This document shows positions 1-6,014 of a DNA stretch of 14,539 bases, in pieces. Within the stretch, counting starts at the first letter, position 1, and every line of letters begins with the position of its first letter. The notes beneath the pieces were generated by a model. It made no database searches and had not been told where the DNA came from. It saw only the letters and a program-made list of their open reading frames with translations. Both the position numbers and the translations under genes were made by a program. Origin of the DNA: Streptomycetaceae bacterium (GTDB lineage Bacteria > Actinomycetota > Actinomycetes > Nanopelagicales > Nanopelagicaceae); the NCBI GenBank assembly GCA_027486075.1, contig JAIXPU010000030.1:1-14539 (forward strand), in the 5' to 3' direction.

Positions 1-109
1 ACGCCAGATCATCTTTGGATTGGTACTTATCATCATGATGAACCTCAGACCTGATGGTTTATTGCCGCGTAAGAAACGCGAAAAAATTGAAGAGAAGAGG
101 ACGATGTAA
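1..109 (+). CDS. livM: LivM-type branched-chain amino acid permease, C-terminal fragment
   Basis: Only the last 35 codons are in the window, read in the frame starting at base 2 and ending at TAA 107-109. The fragment has a hydrophobic stretch (IIFGLVLIIMMNL) followed by RPDGLLP and a very basic, charged tail rich in Lys, Arg and Glu. A final membrane helix followed by (R)P(D/x)GL(L/F) and a charged cytoplasmic tail is typical of the end of LivM, the inner-membrane permease of the high-affinity branched-chain amino acid ABC transporter. The position directly before livG supports this. The last A of the stop codon is the first base of the livG start codon, so the two genes are translationally coupled. 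The bulk of the gene lies to the left of the window, so the assignment relies on this tail plus context. Confidence 0.8.
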   Translation, partial: RQIIFGLVLIIMMNLRPDGLLPRKKREKIEEKRTM

Positions 110-885
110 TGTCAGAGAAACTTCTTGAACTCAAGAACACTACAATTAAGTTCGGTGGAATCACCGCACTTAATGAGGTCAACTTTCATGTCAATAAAGG
201 TGAAATCTGCGCACTCATCGGCCCTAACGGCGCCGGTAAGACAACGGTCTTCAACGTCGTCACAGGCGTATACCCAATTACCTCTGGCGAAATGCTCTTC
301 AAGGGTGAAAGCCTTTCAGGTAAGAAGCGCCATCAAGTGACGAAGATGGGCCTTGCTCGCACATTCCAAAACGTTCGTCTCTTTGGAGATATGACCGCTC
401 TTGAGAATGTCATCACCGCAACCGATGTTCATAAGAAGACAGGGTTAATTCGTGCTCTCTTTGGAACTCCTCTCAACCGTCGTGAAGAGAAGGAGAGCCG
501 CCAACGTGCTCTCGAGCTTTTGCAATTCATGGGAATCGACCACAGAGCAGATCAGCTGGCGAAGAATCTTCCATACGGAGATCAGCGCCGCCTTGAAATC
601 GCACGTGCACTCGGTACCGAACCAGAGCTTCTCCTTCTTGATGAACCCGCAGCGGGTTTCAACCCAGCTGAAAAGGTCGCACTCGCTGAAACGATAAAGA
701 GGATTCGCGATAAGGGATATACCGTGCTTTTGATTGAGCACGATATGTCGCTCATCATGGGAATCTCTGACCGCGTTGCAGTCCTCGACTTCGGACAGAA
801 GATTGCAGATGATCTTCCTTCAGTTGTACAAAACGACCCTCGAGTAATCGAGGCTTACCTAGGAGTGCCAGCAGATGCGTCTTGA
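109..885 (+). CDS. livG: Branched-chain amino acid ABC transporter ATP-binding protein LivG
   Basis: One of the two cytoplasmic ATPases that power uptake of leucine, isoleucine and valine, or related amino acids, through the LivH/LivM permease. The 258-residue product is the usual length. Visible motifs are Walker A GPNGAGKT (38-45), Q-loop Gln87 in the context ARTFQNVRLF typical of LivG, a signature loop LPYGDQ (154-159) replacing the canonical LSGGQ but followed by RRLEIARAL as in this family, Walker B ending LLLLDEP (Asp178, Glu179) and H-loop His211 in IEHDMSL. The C-terminal RVIEAYLG is a LivG hallmark. The start overlaps the livM stop by one base, with an AAGAGG ribosome-binding site at 95-100; the 3' end overlaps livF by 11 bp. 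Substrate specificity cannot be read from an ATPase: some LivFGHM systems carry other amino acids or urea-like solutes. Confidence 0.95.
   Translation: MSEKLLELKNTTIKFGGITALNEVNFHVNKGEICALIGPNGAGKTTVFNVVTGVYPITSGEMLFKGESLSGKKRHQVTKMGLARTFQNVRLFGDMTALENVITATDVHKKTGLIRALFGTPLNRREEKESRQRALELLQFMGIDHRADQLAKNLPYGDQRRLEIARALGTEPELLLLDEPAAGFNPAEKVALAETIKRIRDKGYTVLLIEHDMSLIMGISDRVAVLDFGQKIADDLPSVVQNDPRVIEAYLGVPADAS
861..865 (+). promoter_or_regulatory. Ribosome-binding site of livF inside the livG coding end
   Basis: AGGAG lies 9 bases before the livF ATG at 875. It is formed by the codons for the conserved Leu-Gly-Val of the LivG tail (CTA GGA GTG), so the livF initiation signal is written in livG coding sequence. 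This supports ATG 875 as the livF start. Confidence 0.75.
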
Positions 886-1594
886 AATTAAGGATCTTCG
901 CGTTCACTACGGCAAGATTGAAGCAATCAAGGGCGTCTCTGTTGTTGTCAACCAAGGTGAAATCGTCACACTAATTGGCGCTAATGGCGCTGGTAAGACA
1001 ACAATCTTGAAGACCGTCTCTGGACTTCGACCAGTATCTAGCGGATCAATCAGCTTCGATGGTCAGGATATCAACAAGATCCAAGCTCACGAACGCGTGG
1101 ATCTTGGAATTTCACAGGTACCTGAAGGCCGTGGCATCTTCGCTGGAATGACAGTTCTTGAAAACCTTGAGATGGGTAAGTTCAATCGCAAGGACCGTAA
1201 AGCTGAGATGGATGAAGATCTTGATCGCGTTTATACGCTCTTCCCACGTTTGAAAGAACGTACATCTCAAGCAGGCGGAACACTTTCAGGTGGAGAACAG
1301 CAGATGTTGGCGATGGGTCGCGCTCTGATGGCTCGCCCAAAGGTTCTACTTCTCGATGAACCATCTATGGGACTTGCACCTCAGATGATCGCAAATATCT
1401 TCCGTATCATCACCGAAATTAATAAGCAGGGCGTCACAATCTTGCTGGTAGAACAGAATGCACAGCAGGCGCTACAACGCGCACACCGTGCCTACATTCT
1501 TGAGACCGGAAATGTGACCAAAGAAGCTAAGGCTTCTGATCTGCTTAATGATCCTGCAGTACGTGAGGCATACCTAGGAGTAGGTGCTCACTAA
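875..1594 (+). CDS. livF: Branched-chain amino acid ABC transporter ATP-binding protein LivF
   Basis: Second ATPase of the LivFGHM branched-chain amino acid importer, expected to pair with LivG under the LivH/LivM permease. The 239-residue length is normal. Motifs: Walker A GANGAGKT (35-42), Q-loop Gln81 in SQVPEGRGIF, signature LSGGEQQMLAMGRAL (from 137), and Walker B LLLDEP (Asp161, Glu162) followed by SMGLAP. The switch position is Gln194 in VEQN rather than His; this His-to-Gln change is characteristic of LivF and separates it from LivG. The tail REAYLGVG is also typical. The start overlaps livG by 11 bp and uses an AGGAG site at 861-865. It is the last gene of the operon: a hairpin follows at 1615-1656 and the next gene is on the other strand. 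Confidence 0.95.
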   Translation: MRLEIKDLRVHYGKIEAIKGVSVVVNQGEIVTLIGANGAGKTTILKTVSGLRPVSSGSISFDGQDINKIQAHERVDLGISQVPEGRGIFAGMTVLENLEMGKFNRKDRKAEMDEDLDRVYTLFPRLKERTSQAGGTLSGGEQQMLAMGRALMARPKVLLLDEPSMGLAPQMIANIFRIITEINKQGVTILLVEQNAQQALQRAHRAYILETGNVTKEAKASDLLNDPAVREAYLGVGAH

Positions 1595-1599
1595 GTTAA

Positions 1600-2007
1600 T
1601 TAAGGGTTAAGAATGAGGCAGGTTATGCGAGCGGTACAAGTTCGCTGACCTGCCTCGTTTGTTATTACGATCTCATAAACACACAGTGTGCGACCGAGTG
1701 AAATCGGAGTTGCGACCGCTGTGACATAACCACTTGTTGCAGATTTGTGGTGGGTTGCATTGATATCAACCCCAACAATCTTGCGATCCGGGCCAGCGTG
1801 TAGCTGAGTTCCGATAGACCCAAGTGATTCAGCCAGTACAACGTTGGCTCCACCGTGAAGTAAGCCAATAGGTTGCGTATTGCCTTCAACTGGCATGCGT
1901 GCGACTAAACGTTGCGGTGAGACCTCAAGCATCTCGATTCCCATCTTGAGATCAAGTGCTCCTTGGCCACGTTCTTTAATGATTGCTAGGTAATCAGGTT
2001 CAGTCAT
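1600..2007 (-). CDS. Hotdog-fold acyl-CoA thioesterase, MenI/YdiI-EntH type
   Basis: A 135-residue single-domain hotdog thioesterase expected to hydrolyse an acyl-CoA thioester in the cytoplasm. The core TQPIGLLHGGANVVLAESLG closely resembles the E. coli YdiI (MenI) and EntH core; His51, the Gly-Gly pair and the putative catalytic Glu60 are all present, as are the downstream VGVDINATHH and CTARIT strands of the family. I start it at ATG 2005-2007 (MTEPDYLAI) because the fold and homologues begin there. A longer in-frame start at 2047-2049 would add 14 atypical residues and run over the polA start. No clear Shine-Dalgarno precedes ATG 2007, so the mRNA may be leaderless or nearly so. It is convergent with livF and divergent from polA. 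Without menaquinone genes nearby, the natural substrate is unknown; a general acyl-CoA housekeeping role is equally possible. Confidence 0.88.
   Translation of the reverse strand: MTEPDYLAIIKERGQGALDLKMGIEMLEVSPQRLVARMPVEGNTQPIGLLHGGANVVLAESLGSIGTQLHAGPDRKIVGVDINATHHKSATSGYVTAVATPISLGRTLCVYEIVITNEAGQRTCTARITCLILNP
1615..1666 (+). terminator. Intrinsic terminator of the liv operon, inside the convergent thioesterase gene
   Basis: A perfect 9-bp inverted repeat, GAGGCAGGT (1615-1623) and ACCTGCCTC (1648-1656), encloses a second short stem (AGCG 1630-1633 with CGCT 1643-1646). It is followed on the + strand by GTTTGTTATT, which is moderately U-rich. It begins 20 bases after the livF stop, so it is well placed to end the liv transcript. 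The same bases read on the - strand encode residues near the C-terminus of the thioesterase. On the - strand the stem is followed by ATTCTTAACC, which is less U-rich, so it is probably one-directional. Confidence 0.7.
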
Positions 2008-2013
2008 AGCAAC

Positions 2014-2017
2014 GGAG
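2014..2017 (+). promoter_or_regulatory. Probable ribosome-binding site of polA
   Basis: GGAG sits 9 bases before the first ATG (2027) of the tandem ATG-ATG at the polA start. It favours 2027 over 2030 or the internal ATG at 2039. It lies in the 19-bp gap between the divergent polA and thioesterase start codons. Confidence 0.55.
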
Positions 2018-2026
2018 TTTATACCT

Positions 2027-4651
2027 ATGATGTCCCACATGAGCGGCAAAGCGAATCAGAAGAAGAGAATTCTGCTCATTGATGGCCATTCAATGGCCTA
2101 TCGCGCCTTCTTTGCACTCCCTGCTGAAAATTTTACAACTGCCCAAGGTCAACACACCAATGCCATTTATGGATTTGCCACCATGCTCATCTCACTCTTA
2201 AAAGAGGAGAAGCCAACGCATGTAGCGGTTGCCTTTGATGTTTCACGTAAGACTTTCCGTACTGAGATTTTTCCAGAATATAAAGCAAATCGCGCTAAAA
2301 CCCCTGATGAATTCCGATCTCAGATGTCTTATCTACATGACCTGGTAAAAGGTTTTGGAATTACCCAATTTGAAGTAGAGGGCTTTGAAGCAGATGACAT
2401 TATTGCAACCATCACCAAGCAAGCTGAGAAAGAGGGCGCAGAGGTTCTTATCTGCACGGGTGATCGAGATAGCTTCCAATTAGTCACCTCGCAGACCACC
2501 GTGCTCTATCCAAAGCGCGGTGTCTCCGAGATGGCGCGAATGACACCGGGCGCAGTTATCGAAAAATATGGAATGACTCCTGAGCAGTATCCAGACTTTG
2601 CAGCGCTTCGCGGAGATCCCAGCGATAACTTGCCTTCGATTCCAGGCGTTGGCGAGAAGACTGCTGCTAAGTGGATTGTTGAATATGGGTCGCTGGTGAA
2701 GCTACTTGAGCAGGCAGATAAAGTCTCAGGAAAGGTAGGAGATGCGCTGCGCGCTCATCTTGATAACGTGCGCCGTAATCGAGAGCTCACTCAACTCATT
2801 CACGATGCTCCGATAGAACTTTCTATAGATGCACTCGCTTGGAAAGGTGTTGCAGCAAGTGACTTGAGCGCGCTCTTTGAAAAGCTAGAGTTTCGAACTC
2901 TCAAAGACCGCCTCAAAGCGATTGCGGTAACTGAAGAAAGCAGCTCAGCTAAGTCCGCCGAACCCGAACTCTCACTCTTTGCCGCAGATATCGATTCATC
3001 TGTACTTACTCCGGCGCAGATTTCAGAGAAGATTGCAGGTCACAAAGGACCGATTGCTCTCGCCTTTGAGATTAATGAGAATTCACTGCACCGTTACGCT
3101 GTTGCGCTTTCGGCGCAAGAAGCACACCTCATTCATTCTGCTGAGATGGGAAGTTGGGCCGTTGATAGCGCTGTTCAGAAGATTGCCCACGGTGCTAAAT
3201 CTCTGGCACGAATTAATGGGCTACAGGGAGTGGTCTTTGATACTGAACTAGCCGCCTACTTGGTCAATCCAGGCACTCGTGCGCAAGAGTTACAAGATCT
3301 CCTTGATCGCTGGGGGAGCGGGACAGTTCTCGATACATCATCTGCAGAACAAAAACTTCTGACCTCAGCATGCGCTCTCTTTGCGCTGCAGGGCTCCCTG
3401 GAGCATGAGCTTGAGTCCCGCGGAGTAGGAAAGCTCTTCTATGAACTCGAACTTCCTATTGCGCAGTTATTGGCCACCATGGAGAACAGGGGCATTGCAG
3501 TAGATAAGAAGGCGCTAGAAAAGCTACTCACCTTCTTTGAAGCGGAAGTTGCACGCGAAACCAAGGTTGCGCATACAGCTGCGGGACATGAGTTTAATGT
3601 GGCATCTCCTAAGCAGCTGCAAGTAGTCCTCTTTGAAGAACTTGGACTTCCTAAAACGAAGAAGATTAAGACCGGGTTCACAACAGATGCTGATGCGCTT
3701 ACCTGGCTCTTTGAAAAGACTGCGCATCCTGTCCTCGCCGCGCTCTTACGTATACGTGAGACAAAGAAACTGGCAACAACTATCGAAGGTCTATTAGTTG
3801 AGATTGAAGTAGATAAGCGAATTCACACCCATTTTGCTCAGACTGTTGCAGCAACCGGTCGCCTCTCATCAGTGGGGCCAAACCTGCAGAACATTCCAGT
3901 GCGCACTGAAGAAGGTAGAAAGATTCGCGACTGCTTCATCGCCGGCGACGGGTATGACGCGCTACTGACGGCAGATTACAGTCAGATTGAAATGCGCATC
4001 ATGGCGCATCTTTCCAACGATGAAGGGTTGCTGAAAGCTTTTGAATCTGGTGAAGATCTACATGCAACAGTTGCAGCCCTTGTCTTCGGTGTTAGGCAGG
4101 CAGATGTTGATCCTGAGATGCGCCGCCAGATTAAGGCGATGTCTTATGGCCTGGCATATGGGCTCAGTTCATACGGTTTAGCGGCACAGTTAGATCTGAC
4201 TCCGCCGGCAGCGCAGGATTTAATGGATCGCTACTTTCAACGCTTCGGTGGAATTCGTGACTATCTCAAAACCGTAGTCGAAGATGCGCGCAAGGTGGGC
4301 TATACCGAGACTGTAATGGGACGCAGACGCTATCTTCCTGATCTCATGCACGATAACCGCCAACGTCGAGAAGTTGCAGAACGTATGGCGCTTAACGCCC
4401 CCATTCAAGGTTCGGCTGCCGACATCATTAAGCAAGCGATGCTCAATGTTCAGAGCGCTCTGGTTTCCGGAAAGTACACATCACGTTTATTGCTACAAGT
4501 TCATGATGAGCTCATTCTGGAAGTTGTAAAGAGTGAGATTGATGCGGTCTCTGAATTGGTGCGTACTCAGATGGGCAGCGCTTTTCCGCTACGAGCACCG
4601 CTCGATGTATCGGTGGGAATCGGAAAGAGCTGGAACGAAGCTGCACATTAG
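2027..4651 (+). CDS. polA: DNA polymerase I, with an inactive proofreading domain
   Basis: Family A polymerase for Okazaki-fragment processing and repair gap filling; the 874-residue length is normal. Residues about 14-290 form the 5'-nuclease, with acidic residues Asp19, Asp71, Glu121, Asp123, Asp124, Asp146 and Asp148 and a helix-hairpin-helix near IPGVGEKTAAKW. Residues about 310-480 occupy the 3'-5' exonuclease position but lack its carboxylates: the ExoI site reads ALAFEIN rather than DTE. The polymerase domain follows, with motif A DYSQIE (Asp650, Glu655), the O-helix RRQIKAMSYGLAYG (699-712; Arg700, Lys703, Tyr707) and motif C HDE (His826, Asp827, Glu828). Tyr707 aligns with E. coli Phe762. 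Both features are known from mycobacterial Pol I. The start is ATG 2027, supported by GGAG; the first 12 residues are not conserved, so ATG 2039 is possible. It is convergent with the next gene. Confidence 0.97.
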   Translation: MMSHMSGKANQKKRILLIDGHSMAYRAFFALPAENFTTAQGQHTNAIYGFATMLISLLKEEKPTHVAVAFDVSRKTFRTEIFPEYKANRAKTPDEFRSQMSYLHDLVKGFGITQFEVEGFEADDIIATITKQAEKEGAEVLICTGDRDSFQLVTSQTTVLYPKRGVSEMARMTPGAVIEKYGMTPEQYPDFAALRGDPSDNLPSIPGVGEKTAAKWIVEYGSLVKLLEQADKVSGKVGDALRAHLDNVRRNRELTQLIHDAPIELSIDALAWKGVAASDLSALFEKLEFRTLKDRLKAIAVTEESSSAKSAEPELSLFAADIDSSVLTPAQISEKIAGHKGPIALAFEINENSLHRYAVALSAQEAHLIHSAEMGSWAVDSAVQKIAHGAKSLARINGLQGVVFDTELAAYLVNPGTRAQELQDLLDRWGSGTVLDTSSAEQKLLTSACALFALQGSLEHELESRGVGKLFYELELPIAQLLATMENRGIAVDKKALEKLLTFFEAEVARETKVAHTAAGHEFNVASPKQLQVVLFEELGLPKTKKIKTGFTTDADALTWLFEKTAHPVLAALLRIRETKKLATTIEGLLVEIEVDKRIHTHFAQTVAATGRLSSVGPNLQNIPVRTEEGRKIRDCFIAGDGYDALLTADYSQIEMRIMAHLSNDEGLLKAFESGEDLHATVAALVFGVRQADVDPEMRRQIKAMSYGLAYGLSSYGLAAQLDLTPPAAQDLMDRYFQRFGGIRDYLKTVVEDARKVGYTETVMGRRRYLPDLMHDNRQRREVAERMALNAPIQGSAADIIKQAMLNVQSALVSGKYTSRLLLQVHDELILEVVKSEIDAVSELVRTQMGSAFPLRAPLDVSVGIGKSWNEAAH

Positions 4652-4669
4652 ACCGAGATTAAAAGAGGG

Positions 4670-5896
4670 CTATTGATTGGTGTTGGCGTTATCTTTCATC
4701 GCAGCTAAATCTTCTTCATCTGTTGGAATACGATCTGCGGCAATTAAACGCGATCTACCAAGTGCCAAAATCAAATAGCCAACTCCTATGCAGAGCGCAG
4801 TGATTCTAAGAGCTGCTGTCGGAGAAGAATGTTCTGAAATGAAACCTCCGGCCATTGAACCGATAGACATCAACGTGCCTTCTACCGCCCAGAGCCATCC
4901 CATCATTGCAGTTGGCGATCCTTGCGGACGTATTGCTTCCATGACTTCCCAATAGAAGACCTGAATCGCTCCACCTACTAAACCAAGAAAGGCACCAGCA
5001 ACGATCATTGTCCAATTTGGATATGACAGCGCCATCGGAATTGCTACAAGGAACCAGACTCCGTAGGTACGGCGCATCGCCTTAAGAGAAGAAGTCTTCT
5101 TTGAAACAAGCCCTGCCAAAAGTCCGCCGATTACATTTGAAATACCCATAGCCGCAAAAATCCAGGCGGTCATATGAGGAACTTCCTCAATTGTCGTAAA
5201 GGCTGGTACTGCAACATCAAAGAGACCCCACCCAAATCCGATGAAGCACCCTTCAATCATCAACAGTTGTAACGGTTTATGTCGCCACAGAGGCTGATAG
5301 TCAGCGCCCTTTGTCTCGGGAATCCAATTGCGCGAAACCTTGGTCATAGCAAGTGAAATTCCACCGAGAAGCATTAAACCTGCACAGATGAAAAGAGGTG
5401 AAGAAGAGAACCTTGAGAGCGCAAGAGAGGTAGCGATGACAGGTCCAACAACAAATGCAAAGTTCATGATCGAAGAGTCGACAGCATATGCAGTTCGTAG
5501 ATCTTTTGGTGGAACAACAATCTTCCACAAGGGTCTAACTGAGAGATTTATTGGGGGAGCACTGAGCCCCATCACGAATGCGAGTGTGAGCATCGCTACC
5601 TTTGTATCTGCAAGATTGAGTGCAACTGTCAGCGCTGCATATGTCGGAACCATGATGCGAAGTGGCCACTTCTGTCCGTACTTATCCATGACTGAACCAC
5701 GGATTCCGGCAGTCAGTGCGCCAGATGCAGCGTTAAGACCTAAGGCCAATCCAGCGGTAGATATTGAATCGGTGGATTGCTCAACCTTGAAGAAGATCGA
5801 CAAACTGACCATTCCATAGGCAACGCGCGCCGGAAAACAGGCGAGTACTAGAACCCAGACATTTGGAATTCGGAAAAGTTCGACATATCGATTCAT
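4670..5896 (-). CDS. Major facilitator superfamily transporter of unknown substrate
   Basis: A 408-residue integral membrane protein with about twelve hydrophobic segments and short polar ends, the normal size for a 12-helix MFS carrier. The loop after the second helix carries the MFS motif A in the form GSVMDKYGQK (67-76), containing the key Asp71 and Gly74. A hydrophilic central loop (about 187-205, PETKGADYQPLWRHKP) separates the two six-helix halves. The architecture is like proton-coupled efflux or sugar-type permeases, but nothing visible fixes substrate or direction. ATG 5894-5896 is preceded by AGGA about 10 bases upstream. It is divergent from rpsA and convergent with polA with an 18-bp gap. 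An exporter is a reasonable guess from overall similarity to drug-efflux-like MFS proteins; I would not name it further. Confidence 0.85.
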   Translation of the reverse strand: MNRYVELFRIPNVWVLVLACFPARVAYGMVSLSIFFKVEQSTDSISTAGLALGLNAASGALTAGIRGSVMDKYGQKWPLRIMVPTYAALTVALNLADTKVAMLTLAFVMGLSAPPINLSVRPLWKIVVPPKDLRTAYAVDSSIMNFAFVVGPVIATSLALSRFSSSPLFICAGLMLLGGISLAMTKVSRNWIPETKGADYQPLWRHKPLQLLMIEGCFIGFGWGLFDVAVPAFTTIEEVPHMTAWIFAAMGISNVIGGLLAGLVSKKTSSLKAMRRTYGVWFLVAIPMALSYPNWTMIVAGAFLGLVGGAIQVFYWEVMEAIRPQGSPTAMMGWLWAVEGTLMSIGSMAGGFISEHSSPTAALRITALCIGVGYLILALGRSRLIAADRIPTDEEDLAAMKDNANTNQ

Positions 5897-5941
5897 TGTT
5901 TGTAAATCCTACTGTGATGGAGGCGATATCTAAGCGGGGAT

Positions 5942-5971
5942 TTGCCGGTATTTACCCCTCACCCGTACTCT
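5942..5971 (+). promoter_or_regulatory. Candidate promoter of rpsA
   Basis: TTGCCG (5942-5947) and TACTCT (5966-5971) are separated by 18 bases and fit the actinobacterial housekeeping pattern TTGnnn / TAnnnT. Transcription would begin near 5978, giving a leader of roughly 37 bases that contains the CTATCCCTAC repeat. An alternative -10, TACTTT at 5991-5996, has no good -35. This is pattern matching only. Confidence 0.35.
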
Positions 5972-5980
5972 TAGCCCGTC

Positions 5981-6006
5981 CTATCCCTACTACTTTCTAT
6001 CCCTAC
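5981..6006 (+). repeat. Direct repeat CTATCCCTAC in the rpsA leader
   Basis: The ten bases CTATCCCTAC occur at 5981-5990 and again, identically, at 5997-6006, a 16-base period. The second copy abuts the GGAG ribosome-binding site of rpsA. The surrounding leader (5951-6006) is strikingly pyrimidine-rich, with five C runs of three or four. The repeat could be a protein- or RNA-binding site for control of rpsA, but no function is shown. Confidence 0.6.
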
Positions 6007-6010
6007 GGAG
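6007..6010 (+). promoter_or_regulatory. Ribosome-binding site deciding the TTG start of rpsA
   Basis: GGAG lies 4 bases before TTG 6015. No in-frame ATG or GTG is available nearby, and the homologous N-terminus (AVNDIGS) begins a few codons later, so this site supports the TTG as the true start. Confidence 0.6.
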
Positions 6011-6014
6011 CATC

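Noticed and set aside
154..585. LivG signature LPYGDQ as a defective ABC signature
   Set aside because: The loop is non-canonical compared with LSGGQ, but LivG proteins normally carry such variants (for example LAYGQQ) and the adjoining RRLEIARAL is intact.
1452..1463. Gln in place of the switch His in LivF
   Set aside because: VEQN is the usual LivF form, so it is not evidence of inactivation.
2005..2049. Longer thioesterase start at 2049 giving 149 residues
   Set aside because: The extra 14 residues do not resemble family N-termini and would overlap the polA start and its ribosome-binding site. ATG 2007 is preferred.
5328..5819. 163-codon open frame on the + strand opposite the MFS gene
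   Set aside because: It lies wholly antisense to a convincing membrane protein, has no recognisable domain and mirrors the codon bias of the MFS gene. Treated as a shadow frame.
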